Assembly: GCA_903928045.1 (NCBI GenBank)
Contig: CAIYPH010000126.1
Coordinates: 1-29,555 of the forward strand
Reading direction: 5' to 3'
Source: an uncultured Rhodospirillales bacterium
Lineage (GTDB): Bacteria; Pseudomonadota; Alphaproteobacteria; Acetobacterales; Acetobacteraceae
DNA length: 29,555 bases
Part shown: positions 1-7,159 of the stretch, one piece after another
How the letters are laid out: every line of letters starts with the position of its first letter
Numbering within the stretch: the first letter of the stretch is position 1
Program-made: the position numbers and the translations under genes
The notes under the pieces: model-generated
The model's input: the letters and a program-made list of their open reading frames with translations, nothing else
Database searches by the model: none
What the model was told of the DNA's origin: nothing

Positions 1-391
1 CGGGGACGGGGGCGGGGCTGAGCGGGCTCTTTCGATTTGGGGGCGCGGTGGCGTGACGGGTCGTGCGGGGTTTTGGGGGGGCGGTCTTGCGGCGGGCGCC
101 GGGCGTTGGGACTGTGATGGCGGGCGCGGCGCAGGGTTTGCGCGCCGGGGCGCTGGCGCGGCGGGGCGGGTTGGACGCGGCTCCGGCTTTCGGGGTCAGC
201 GCGGCGACAAGATCGGCGCGCAGGGACTCGATCTCCGCCAGCGCACGGGCATGCATCCGCCGACGGGGATGGCGGGGCGACAGGTCGGAGACATCCCCCA
301 GCCACGCCGCGAGCAACGCGAGCAGAATCTCCGCGATCGCTTGCGCGAAGGCGGCTGCGGCGTTCGGGGCCGGGGTGGCGGAGGCGTGCAT
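1..391 (-). CDS. Unidentified protein, 3' part cut by left edge
   Basis: An open frame starts at ATG 391 on the minus strand and runs 130 codons without a stop to the window edge. I do not recognise the family. The first 35 residues are Ala/Leu-rich and could form one hydrophobic helix (around AEILLALLAAWLG). A basic stretch with PRHPRRRMHARAL follows, then a short amphipathic helix (LAEIESLRADLVAAL). The visible C-terminal half is a low-complexity Pro/Ala/Arg/Lys tail that is probably disordered. An AGGAG lies 17 bases upstream of the ATG, rather far for a ribosome site. A strong promoter sits just upstream (423-451), which supports the gene being real. Short genes of this kind often accompany insertion elements, but no transposase motif is visible. 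The function is unknown and the true length cannot be seen. Confidence 0.55.
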   Translation of the reverse strand, partial: MHASATPAPNAAAAFAQAIAEILLALLAAWLGDVSDLSPRHPRRRMHARALAEIESLRADLVAALTPKAGAASNPPRRASAPARKPCAAPAITVPTPGARRKTAPPKPRTTRHATAPPNRKSPLSPAPVP

Positions 392-422
392 CGCGGGGTG
401 TGGTGCTCCTGACTGAGAATGG

Positions 423-451
423 ACTATAACGGGAACATCGACCGAAGACAA
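423..451 (-). promoter_or_regulatory. Sigma70-type promoter of the left-edge gene
   Basis: Read on the minus strand, TTGTCT (451-446) is followed by a 17-base spacer and TATAGT (428-423). Hexamers and spacing are close to the RpoD consensus. Transcription would begin near 416, giving a leader of about 25 bases before the ATG at 391. This is one of the cleanest promoters in the window. Confidence 0.6.
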
Positions 452-514
452 GGCTATTATGCCCTTTTTCGGCGTAATATCCTATTCATTTTTACCGTGG
501 CGGCGTAATATCCT
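452..514. repeat. Cluster of 12-13 base repeats upstream of a promoter
   Basis: GGCGTAATATCCT occurs twice in direct orientation (471-483 and 502-514), 31 bases apart, about three helical turns. A third, inverted copy lies at 452-463: its minus-strand reading GGCATAATAGCC matches 10 of 12 positions. The cluster abuts the -35 hexamer of the leftward promoter. It could be a set of activator or repressor sites. It could also be the terminal repeats of an insertion element, since IS21-family ends carry repeated transposase sites upstream of their genes. Confidence 0.5.
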
Positions 515-651
515 TTCCCGTAGAAAAGCGCCGTGCCATCGAGGCGCGCAGCCGCTCCGCTCCCGCGCCGCTGCCGATGTCAAGAGATGGTGCCAATTCG
601 CCATGACCGGTGCTAGAAACGCCGGGAAATCCGTGCTGTCGAGGAATCGCA

Positions 652-1578
652 ATGTCACTTTCGCGCATCGTGCTCGCTTTCGCCCTGGCCATGACGCCCT
701 GCCTGGCTTCGGCCAAGACGCTCCAGGTCGGGCCGGACAAGGAGTTCAAGCAGCCGTCGGACGCCATCAAGGTGGCCGATGACGGCGATACCGTGATGAT
801 CGACGCCGGTGAGTATTTCGACTGCGCCATCGTCGAGGCGAACAACCTCACCATCGAGGGTGCCGGGGCCGACGGCTCGACGATCCTCACCGACAAGATG
901 TGCGGCGGCAAGGCACTGCTGGTGACGGTGGGCGACAATATCACCGTGCGCAACATGACGCTCACCCGCGCCCGCGTGCCGGACAAGAACGGTGCCGGCA
1001 TTCGCGCCGAGGGGGCGAACCTCATCGTCGAGAAGGTGAAGTTCATCAACAACCAGAATGGCATTCTCGCCGGTGAGCGCCATGACGGGACCACGATCAT
1101 TCGGGACAGCGACTTCGTCCGCAACGGCATCTGCGACCCCGCCTGCGCCCACGGCATCTATATCGGCATGTCGAAGCTGCTGCGGATTGAAAATTCCCGC
1201 TTCAGCGAAACCCGCCAGGGCCATCACATCAAATCCCGCGCGGCGCGCACGGAAATCATCGGCTGCACGATTTCCGACGGGCCGAACGGGACCGCGAGCT
1301 ACCTGATCGAGCTGCCCAATGGCGGCTCCTTCGTGCTGCGTGACAGCACGCTGGAGAAGGGGCCCAAGGCGGATAACCGCTCCACCGCGATCTCCATCGG
1401 CGCCGAGGGCGTCAGCCAGCCGACGCGGGAAATCACCATCACCAACAACAAGTTCACCAATACCGGGCGCTATCGCACGTTCTTCGTCAACAACCTGACG
1501 GCGACGGATGCGATCCTGAAGGGGAATAAGCTGACTGGGCAGATTGATCCTTTGAAGGGGGATGGGGAAGTGCAGTGA
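652..1578 (+). CDS. Secreted right-handed beta-helix (pectin-lyase-fold) protein
   Basis: A 308-residue protein. ATG 652 is chosen because GAGGAAT lies just upstream and the N-terminus is then a classical Sec signal peptide: SRIV, a hydrophobic core (LAFALAMTPCLA), and cleavage after ASA, near residue 21. No lipobox is seen, so a periplasmic or released protein is expected. The mature part has imperfect beta-helix rungs: repeated segments such as NNLTIEGAG, DNITVRNMTL, ANLIVEKVKFINN, TIIRDSDFVRNG, LLRIENSRF and EITITNNKFTN, typical of the parallel beta-helix repeat families (NosD/polygalacturonase-like fold). The opening KTLQVGPDKEFKQPSDAIKVADDGDTV resembles the start of such helices. No polysaccharide-lyase active-site set can be assigned, so substrate and activity are open. 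The gene stands alone and ends 4 bases before a hairpin repeat. Confidence 0.8.
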   Translation: MSLSRIVLAFALAMTPCLASAKTLQVGPDKEFKQPSDAIKVADDGDTVMIDAGEYFDCAIVEANNLTIEGAGADGSTILTDKMCGGKALLVTVGDNITVRNMTLTRARVPDKNGAGIRAEGANLIVEKVKFINNQNGILAGERHDGTTIIRDSDFVRNGICDPACAHGIYIGMSKLLRIENSRFSETRQGHHIKSRAARTEIIGCTISDGPNGTASYLIELPNGGSFVLRDSTLEKGPKADNRSTAISIGAEGVSQPTREITITNNKFTNTGRYRTFFVNNLTATDAILKGNKLTGQIDPLKGDGEVQ

Positions 1579-1729
1579 GGGTGTTCTTTTTGTGAACAAA
1601 AAGAACCAAAAAAACTTTCTGTTCCATCCATGCCGTTGGCGTACTCCCCGCGGATAGGTGGGGGCGGCACCGACCAAAAGGATAAAAGTTTTTTGCTTCT
1701 TTTTTTCAAAAAAGAAGCGCTTGCTTCCT
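1579..1729. repeat. Double-hairpin intergenic repeat, copy A
   Basis: Two inverted arms lie between convergent genes. The left hairpin (1583-1606) has 11-base perfect arms, GTTCTTTTTGT and its complement. The right hairpin (1695-1718) has GCTTCTTTTTT and its complement. The flanking A-run (1607-1614) and the T-run (1689-1694) are also complementary, so the whole unit can fold as a cruciform with two side hairpins around a GC-rich centre. Placed 4 bases after one stop and 10 bases after the other, it probably works as a bidirectional terminator. Confidence 0.75.
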
Positions 1730-2249
1730 ACCTTGGCCCAAACGCCCGCACCGCCGCCAACAGATCGTCAACAGGCGCCAGACGCGGCCCGGTGCCGGTA
1801 TCGACCGGCCCGACGAGTTGCACGCCCCATGCCGGCAGGGTGGCGAGTGAGGCGCGGGCGACGGGGTGATCGAGCAATGGCTGGTTGAGTGACGGGGCGA
1901 CGATCACCGGCGTGGCGCGGCCGATGGCCTCGGCGACCACCGACAGGGCGAGGCTGTCGGCGATGCCGTGCGCCAGTTTGTTGAGCGAGTTGAAGCTGCA
2001 CGGGGCGAACAGGACCACGCCGCGGGGCGGGCGGGGGCGGATGGCGAGGTCGAAGTAGGATTCCACCACCTGGGCGCCGGGCACGTCGGCCAGGGCGCGG
2101 GGGGCGAGCACGCGCGCGGCGTTGGGGGTTGGCAGGGCGATCACCGTGGTGAAGCCGAGGCCGACGAGGCCGCGGAGCAGGTCTGGGCCATGGGAGGCGG
2201 TGGTGGTGCCGCTCAGCACCAGGTAGGCGACGGAGAAGCGTTCGCTCAT
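1728..2249 (-). CDS. HFCD-family flavoprotein (UbiX/PPC-decarboxylase fold)
   Basis: A 173-residue protein starting at an ATG that overlaps the stop of the upstream CoA-transferase (ATGA), so the two are translationally coupled. It has the Rossmann-like fold of FMN-binding HFCD proteins (Dfp N-domain, Hal3, EpiD, UbiX). The flavin/substrate motifs are the APCSFNSLNKLAHGIADSL segment (residues 82-100), matching the PASANT-type motif with its Asn, and APSLNQPLL (118-126) in place of the PxMNxxMW motif, with its Asn kept. The catalytic His expected about 17-20 residues before the first motif in phosphopantothenoylcysteine decarboxylases seems to be missing: the region reads ESYFDLA. The standard decarboxylase reaction is therefore doubtful. 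It may be a flavin carrier, a regulator in the manner of Hal3, or an enzyme on another substrate. Its pairing with a CoA-transferase suggests an acyl-CoA-related role. Confidence 0.7.
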   Translation of the reverse strand: MSERFSVAYLVLSGTTTASHGPDLLRGLVGLGFTTVIALPTPNAARVLAPRALADVPGAQVVESYFDLAIRPRPPRGVVLFAPCSFNSLNKLAHGIADSLALSVVAEAIGRATPVIVAPSLNQPLLDHPVARASLATLPAWGVQLVGPVDTGTGPRLAPVDDLLAAVRAFGPR

Positions 2250-3430
2250 GCGCCGACCAGGACGCCGAGGCCGCGGAGATGCTCGATTTCGGCGTCGGTG
2301 TAGCCGAGCGCCGCCGCGATGGCCGCGCCGTCGGCGCCGACCGCGGGCGGGTTGTGCCGGAGGCCGGGGCGGGCGCCGTCGAAGGCGAGCGGCAAGGCGG
2401 GGAGTTTCAGCGCGGTGCCGTCGGCCAGCACCATCGGCACCAGGCCACCCGAGGCGTTGAGGTGCGGGTCGTCGAACAGTTCGACGGGGCGGACGATCGG
2501 CGCGTAGGGCAGGCCGAGCGCCTCGCACTTGTCCATCAGCTCCGCCTTGGTCAGCTCAGCGAACACCGCGGCGGCCAGCGGGATGGTGCGCGGCCGCGCT
2601 TCCACGCGTTGCAGGCGGTTGGCCAGTGCGGGGTCATTGGCGAGTTCGGGCAGGCCGAAGGCTTCGCAGAAGATATGCCACTGCGTGTCGGTGACCACAC
2701 CGACGAAGACCTGGCCGTCGGAGGTTTTGAAAATGTCGTAGATCGGCCAGGCCGGCAGGCGCTGGGTCATCGGCGGGGCCTCGCGGCCGGAGACGGCGTA
2801 TTGCGCCATGTGCTGGGAGACCAGCAGCACGTTGTTCTCGAACAGGCCGGCCTGCACGTAGCGGCCTTTGCCGGTGGCGTGGCGTTCGTGGAGGGCGGAG
2901 AGAATGCCGATGACGCCGAACATGCCGCCCATGATGTCGTTGACGGAGGAGCCGACGCGGAGCGGGCGGCCGGGGTCGCCGGTCATGTAGGCGAGGCCGC
3001 CCATCATCTGCACCACCTCGTCGAGCGCCACGCGATGCTCGTAGGGGCCGGGGAGGAAGCCCTTGCAGGAGCAGTAGATGAGGCCGGGATTGCCGGCGGC
3101 GAGCGCGTCGTAGCCGAGGCCGAGCTTGTCCATCGCGCCCGGGCGGAAGTTCTCCACCACGATATCGGCGGTTGCGAGCAGGCGGTGGACCAGGGCCATG
3201 CCGTCCGGGGACTTAAGATCGACGGCGAGGGACTGCTTGTTGCGGTTGCCGAAGGCGAAGAAACCGGAGCCGCTGCCGCCGAGGCGGCGCGTGTTGTCGC
3301 CATCGGGCGTCGGCTCCACCTTGATCACCTCGGCGCCGAGATCGGCCAGCACCATGCCGCAGGTCGGCCCCATCACCATGTGGACGAATTCGACGACGCG
3401 CAGGCCCTTGAGCGGGGTTGTGGTGTCCAT
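2246..3430 (-). CDS. Class III CoA-transferase (CaiB/BaiF family)
   Basis: A 394-residue protein of full family length. Family III CoA-transferases move CoA between acyl-CoAs and free acids through an enzyme-bound aspartyl-CoA anhydride. The expected landmarks are present: the N-terminal LKGLRVVEF and LADLGAEVIKVE (residues 28-39), NRNKQSLAVDLK (62-73), the VVENFRPGAMDKLGLGY segment (91-107), and the catalytic Asp at residue 137 in ALDEVVQMMGGLAYMTG. The C-terminal part carries the usual IYDIFKTSDGQVFVGV strand. Substrate cannot be read from the sequence. The family includes formyl-, carnitine-, succinyl- and oxalate-type enzymes. The ATG at 3430 follows a 29-codon open frame by 3 bases and has no clear ribosome site of its own. 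The downstream flavoprotein overlaps by 4 bases, making a two-gene operon. Confidence 0.9.
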   Translation of the reverse strand: MDTTTPLKGLRVVEFVHMVMGPTCGMVLADLGAEVIKVEPTPDGDNTRRLGGSGSGFFAFGNRNKQSLAVDLKSPDGMALVHRLLATADIVVENFRPGAMDKLGLGYDALAAGNPGLIYCSCKGFLPGPYEHRVALDEVVQMMGGLAYMTGDPGRPLRVGSSVNDIMGGMFGVIGILSALHERHATGKGRYVQAGLFENNVLLVSQHMAQYAVSGREAPPMTQRLPAWPIYDIFKTSDGQVFVGVVTDTQWHIFCEAFGLPELANDPALANRLQRVEARPRTIPLAAAVFAELTKAELMDKCEALGLPYAPIVRPVELFDDPHLNASGGLVPMVLADGTALKLPALPLAFDGARPGLRHNPPAVGADGAAIAAALGYTDAEIEHLRGLGVLVGA

Positions 3431-3433
3431 CGT

Positions 3434-3523
3434 CTAGGCCGCGCGGCCGATAGGTGCGACGCGAACGGAATGTGGCGCACCACGCCCGGTCTGGTGTTCG
3501 CGGATGAAGCCGTGCCTGGTCAT
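3434..3523 (-). CDS. Possible 29-residue leader ORF before the CoA-transferase
   Basis: An ATG at 3523 is preceded by AGAGG at suitable spacing. The frame codes 29 residues (MTRHGFIREHQTGRG start, basic, no cysteine) and stops with TAG 3 bases before the CoA-transferase ATG. The transferase lacks a convincing ribosome site, so ribosomes ending here could reinitiate on it. It has no similarity I recognise, and GC-rich DNA gives such frames by chance. Confidence 0.25.
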   Translation of the reverse strand: MTRHGFIREHQTGRGAPHSVRVAPIGRAA

Positions 3524-3710
3524 GTCGGAACCTCTGGAGAGCCGGATGCAGGGTGGCGCGCGGCGGGAGCGCGGGCAAGCCCGATACCGCGACGCACAGC
3601 GGCTTGAGTAGATTCCGGCGCTGCAAACATCGCCGGCCACCTTCCATCTACCTGAAATACAGATTCACTCGCCGAACGCGAGCAACAATCCGTACAAAAT
3701 GGAGGCTGGC

Positions 3711-5645
3711 ATGCCAACGACGATCGACCTTGGTACCATCAACAACACACTCGTACTTGTTGATCTCGACTACGTCCTCACCGGGGGAGACGGCAACAAC
3801 ACGCTGACGATTGGCAATGGCAATAACAGCCTTGTGCTCGGCAACGGCAACAACACCATCAGCCTCGGCACTGGCAATGAGCAGATCAATGCCGGAGCGG
3901 GCAACAACACCATCACGACCACGGGCGCCGGCACTGTGACCGTCGGCCTCGGCGGCGGCAACAACACCATCACCGTCGGGAACGGGGCGGATGTGATGGT
4001 CGCCGGCAATGGCCTCAACACCGTCACCGCTGGCAATGGCAACGACACCGTCACGCTTGGAGACGGGTTTGACCGGGTGACCACGGGGAACGGCAACAGC
4101 AATGTCGTCGTCGGCAACGGGATCGCCAATCAGATTACCGTGGGAACCGGCACCAACGTGATCGCGCTCGGACTTGGCAGCGGTGCCGTCATCCACACCG
4201 GATCTGGCGGCAATACAGTCACCGCCGCCGCGGTTGCAGTCAGCGCGGATATCATACAGGGCGGTCTGACCAGCTTGAACGGCACCGGCAACCGTCTGGT
4301 CTTATCGACCGCCGGAATTATCAACGCTGTCGGGGTGAGCGGGTTCGACATTTACCAGCTGTCCGATACTGGCTCCAATACTCTGACACTGACCAACGCC
4401 AACTTCGCGCGCCTCCCTGCCGCGTCGATCTACGTCCAGAGCGGCTTGATGGGAAATGTGATTGACGTCTCGGGTCTCGCAGCAGCCAACTCGGTGCTGA
4501 TCACTGGCGGAACCGGCGGAGGGATCTTCCGAGGTGGCGCCGGCAATGACACCATCATCGCCCTCACAGGCGACAACCTGATCGCGGCCGGGGCGGGCAA
4601 CAACCAGATCCTCCTCGGGAGCGGCGCCAATCAGGTCATCAGCACAGGCGCAGACCTCATCGCAGGCGGCAGCGGAGCCGCCACGATCACCGCCGGCACC
4701 AATGCGCCGGTCGTGTATTTCGGCAGCGGCACATCGCTCTATGTCGGCGGCACGGGCAACGCAACCGTGGTCGGCACCACCGGCGGCGACGTGATCAACA
4801 GCACCGGCAATACCCAGATCTGGCTCGGCAGCAACCAAGATGTGGTGAACTCGACGGGCGCGGACACCATCATCGCGCGCACGGGCGCAGCCACCATCAA
4901 TGCCAGCGCGGGCAATTCCTTCGTCTTCGCCGGGTCCGGCGCGCTTGATTTCTTCGGTGGCTCGGGCGTGTCCACGATCCTCGGCAGCACAACCGGAACC
5001 GCGACCCTGCATGGCGGCACGGGCTCCGTCATCGCGCTGGCGTATAATCCGATGACGTTCATCGGCGATGGGGGCGCCGATACGGTGGTCGGATTCGGGG
5101 TCAACGGGGCCATCACCATCACCGGCGGGTCCGGTACGGGGATGTTCGTCGGCGGCCCGGCCGGGCATAACAGCATCACAGGCGGCGCCGGCCAGGCAAT
5201 CATCTACGGCGGCGGCGGCGGCGACGTTTTGCACACCGGCACCAGCGTCGGCGATGTCATCGTCGGCGGCACCGGCGCGGAGACCATTTCGGCCGCCGGC
5301 GCCAGCGGTACCGAAAAGCTCTATGCCGGCACGGGTCCGGACCTGATATTCACCGGCAACTTCAGCACCAGCGTGCTGACCAGCACCGGCGCCGCGACGA
5401 TCGTCTCCGCCGGCACCGGGGTTGACCTCTTCGCCTTCGCCAACGGCAACCATCCGAGCGTCGTCATCCAACACTATGCCCCCGGCACCGACTATCTCTC
5501 GCTCGTTGGCTTCCCGGCTGGCGAAGCCGCCGCGGCGCTGGCCGGCGCCAGCACCAGCCTGGGCACGGAAAACCTGGTGCTGAGCGATGGCACCCATATC
5601 GCCTTCCAGGGGTTCACCGGGCTGACGGCGGCGAATTTCCTGTAG
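3711..5645 (+). CDS. Gly/Asn-rich RTX-like beta-solenoid protein, probably type I secreted
   Basis: A 644-residue protein. ATG 3711 is preferred over the ATG at 3699 because GGAGG (3701-3705) lies 5 bases before it. Residues 25-155 are about thirteen tandem nonapeptides of the form GNGNNT(I/L/V)x(L/V), a variant of the RTX GGxGxDxUx repeat in which Asn mostly replaces the calcium-binding Asp. Looser repeats (GGAGNDTI, GGTGNAT, GGSGVST) cover 265-575. There are no cysteines and very few Lys/Arg residues, typical of extracellular repeat proteins. There is no Sec signal. The C-terminal 60 residues, with VVIQHYAPGTDYLSL and LVLSDGTHIAFQGFTGL, look like the C-terminal module of type I secretion targets. 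No ABC/membrane-fusion/TolC exporter is nearby. Likely roles are surface layer, adhesin or matrix. This is inference from composition. The gene stands alone, divergent from the CoA-transferase operon. Confidence 0.8.
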   Translation: MPTTIDLGTINNTLVLVDLDYVLTGGDGNNTLTIGNGNNSLVLGNGNNTISLGTGNEQINAGAGNNTITTTGAGTVTVGLGGGNNTITVGNGADVMVAGNGLNTVTAGNGNDTVTLGDGFDRVTTGNGNSNVVVGNGIANQITVGTGTNVIALGLGSGAVIHTGSGGNTVTAAAVAVSADIIQGGLTSLNGTGNRLVLSTAGIINAVGVSGFDIYQLSDTGSNTLTLTNANFARLPAASIYVQSGLMGNVIDVSGLAAANSVLITGGTGGGIFRGGAGNDTIIALTGDNLIAAGAGNNQILLGSGANQVISTGADLIAGGSGAATITAGTNAPVVYFGSGTSLYVGGTGNATVVGTTGGDVINSTGNTQIWLGSNQDVVNSTGADTIIARTGAATINASAGNSFVFAGSGALDFFGGSGVSTILGSTTGTATLHGGTGSVIALAYNPMTFIGDGGADTVVGFGVNGAITITGGSGTGMFVGGPAGHNSITGGAGQAIIYGGGGGDVLHTGTSVGDVIVGGTGAETISAAGASGTEKLYAGTGPDLIFTGNFSTSVLTSTGAATIVSAGTGVDLFAFANGNHPSVVIQHYAPGTDYLSLVGFPAGEAAAALAGASTSLGTENLVLSDGTHIAFQGFTGLTAANFL

Positions 5646-5666
5646 CAAGGTTGGGGTTTGGTCAGA

Positions 5667-5804
5667 GGAAGGAAGCAAGCGCTTCTTTTTGGAAATAGAA
5701 GCAAAAGCGTTCTATCCGTTTGCTTTGTGCTCTCATCGGCGTGCCCGGAGCATAGCGGATAAAAGTTTTTTGGTTCTTTTTTTCAAATAATCCGCTTGCT
5801 TCCT
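5667..5804. repeat. Double-hairpin intergenic repeat, copy B
   Basis: Same architecture as copy A, again between convergent genes. The left arm contains a hairpin at 5681-5702 (GCTTCTTTTT ... AGAAGC). The right arm (5772-5793) is decayed, with GGTTCTTTTTTTCAAATAATCC replacing a perfect stem. The outer ends GGAAGGAAGCAAGCG and CCGCTTGCTTCC are complementary. It lies 21 bases after the repeat-protein stop on one side and 19 bases after the membrane-protein stop on the other. Confidence 0.7.
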
Positions 5805-5823
5805 TTTTCTCCTATTCACCGGT

Positions 5824-6066
5824 CTATCGCCGAAACAGGATCACCCAGAGAGCGATGATCAGCCCGACGGTTGCAACGATGAAGGCGAACATGGTGGGGT
5901 CGGGCAGTTGGCCGATCCACCAGAGGTAGCCGAGCCCGAGAGCGGCCATGGCGTAGCGGGCGTAGCGGTAGCGCCTGGCGATCCTCACGCGGAAGGCCGC
6001 GGCGAGGAGGGTGCCCCAGCCGAGGATGAACATGGCCCAGGCCGCTATGAGCGTGAGTGTCAGCAT
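5824..6066 (-). CDS. Small membrane protein downstream of paaE
   Basis: An 80-residue protein with three likely membrane segments: about 3-25 (LTLIAAWAMFILGWGTLLAAAF), 39-56 (YAMAALGLGYLWWIGQL) and 58-77 (MFAFIVATVGLIIALWVILF). A strongly basic loop between the first two (RVRIARRYRYAR) would face the cytoplasm. The open frame extends further upstream, but that part lies inside paaE in another frame and is not membrane-like, so ATG 6066 is chosen. It begins 26 bases after the paaE stop in the same direction and may be the last gene of the paa operon. No family is recognised. A role in phenylacetate uptake or as a membrane accessory is possible, but nothing in the sequence proves it. Confidence 0.6.
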   Translation of the reverse strand: MLTLTLIAAWAMFILGWGTLLAAAFRVRIARRYRYARYAMAALGLGYLWWIGQLPDPTMFAFIVATVGLIIALWVILFRR

Positions 6067-6092
6067 GTCGGGATGTGTCGGCGAGCGTAGTG

Positions 6093-7154
6093 CTAGACGT
6101 GGTCGTAGTCGACCGTCACGTGCGGGGTGGTTGGGTGGGCCTGGCAGGTCAGCACGTAGCCTGACTCGGTTTCCCATGTTTCTAGCGAGAAATTCTGCTC
6201 CATCTCGGCTGCCCCGTCGGTGAGTTTGGCGCGGCAGGTGTTGCACATGCCGGCACGGCAGGACCAGGGGAGATCGAGCCCGGCGCGGATGGCGGCTTCC
6301 AGGATGGGTTCGCCTTCGGCGACGGGGATGTCGTTGGTTTTGCCGTCATGGATGATGGTCGCGGTGGCGAAGGGGACAGCCGCCGCTGGGGTGGCGGGGC
6401 GGGTGTGGGCGGGGGCTGAAGGGGTGAAGCGCTCGGCGCGGATGCGCGCGGGATCGACGCCCAGCGCGACGAGGGTTTCGCTGGCGGTGTCGATCATGCC
6501 GCCGGGGCCGCAGAGATAGGCGTGATCGACCTCGGCCGGCGCGACCAGGGATGGTAGCAGGGCGTGTAGCTTGCCGGGGTCGATGCGCCCGTTCAGCACC
6601 GCCACGTCCTGCTCTTCGCGGGAGAGGATGTGGATGATGGCGAGGCGGCCGAGGTGGCGGTCCTTGAGGTCTTCCAGTTCGGTGCGGAAGATGATGTCGG
6701 CGACCGTGCGGCTGCCGTAGATCAGCACGCATTGCGCCGCGGGGCTCGCTGCCAGCGTCGCCTTGAGGATGGAGAGGATCGGCGTGATGCCGGAGCCGGC
6801 GGCGATGGCGAGCGTGGTGCCGGCGGCGGGCGGGGCGCCGAAGCGTCCCTCCGGCGGCATCACCTCCAGCGTGTCTCCCCTGGAAAGGCTCGTGTTGGCG
6901 AAATGGGAGAAGGCGCCGCCGGGCACGTGCTTGATCGCCACCCGCAGGGCGCCGTCATCGGGCGCGCTGCAAATCGAGTAGCTGCGGCGGACGTCCTCGC
7001 CGTCGATCATGGCGCGCAGCGTGAGGTACTGGCCCGGCGTGAAGGCGAAGGCTGCGCGCAGGTGCTCAGGCACGGCGAAGGCGAGGGAGACGCAATCCGC
7101 AGTTTCGCGCCGGAGGTCGGCGATGGTCAGGGTGTGGAACATGCTCGATGACAT
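6093..7154 (-). CDS. paaE: Phenylacetyl-CoA epoxidase reductase subunit
   Basis: A 353-residue NAD(P)H-dependent flavin/iron-sulfur reductase that feeds electrons to the PaaAC oxygenase for ring 1,2-epoxidation of phenylacetyl-CoA in the cytoplasm. Domains in order: FAD-binding ferredoxin-reductase barrel with RRSYSIC (residues 56-62); NAD-binding domain with GSGITP (120-125), IYGSRT (145-150) and CGPGGM (215-220); and a C-terminal plant-type [2Fe-2S] ferredoxin with Cys299, Cys304, Cys307 and Cys337. Length and order match Escherichia coli PaaE. The start at 7154 lies 5 bases after the paaD stop and matches the family N-terminus (MxxFHxLT); ATG 7142 in the same frame is an alternative. The ribosome site is weak, so coupling to paaD is likely. 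Confidence 0.93.
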   Translation of the reverse strand: MSSSMFHTLTIADLRRETADCVSLAFAVPEHLRAAFAFTPGQYLTLRAMIDGEDVRRSYSICSAPDDGALRVAIKHVPGGAFSHFANTSLSRGDTLEVMPPEGRFGAPPAAGTTLAIAAGSGITPILSILKATLAASPAAQCVLIYGSRTVADIIFRTELEDLKDRHLGRLAIIHILSREEQDVAVLNGRIDPGKLHALLPSLVAPAEVDHAYLCGPGGMIDTASETLVALGVDPARIRAERFTPSAPAHTRPATPAAAVPFATATIIHDGKTNDIPVAEGEPILEAAIRAGLDLPWSCRAGMCNTCRAKLTDGAAEMEQNFSLETWETESGYVLTCQAHPTTPHVTVDYDHV

Positions 7155-7159
7155 TTGGA

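Noticed and set aside
2279..3607. Plus-strand open frame of about 440 codons opposite the CoA-transferase
   Set aside because: The minus strand holds a complete CaiB/BaiF protein with its catalytic Asp. The plus frame has no recognisable motif.
3783..4190. Short tandem DNA repeats resembling a CRISPR array
   Set aside because: The period is 27 bases in phase with codons, units are imperfect, and there are no unique spacers. They encode the nonapeptide repeats.
4302..5678. Minus-strand open frame opposite the Gly/Asn-rich protein
   Set aside because: It mirrors the sense repeats as a repetitive acidic/Arg-rich translation, without a start signal; the sense protein has a good ribosome site and secretion-type C-terminus.
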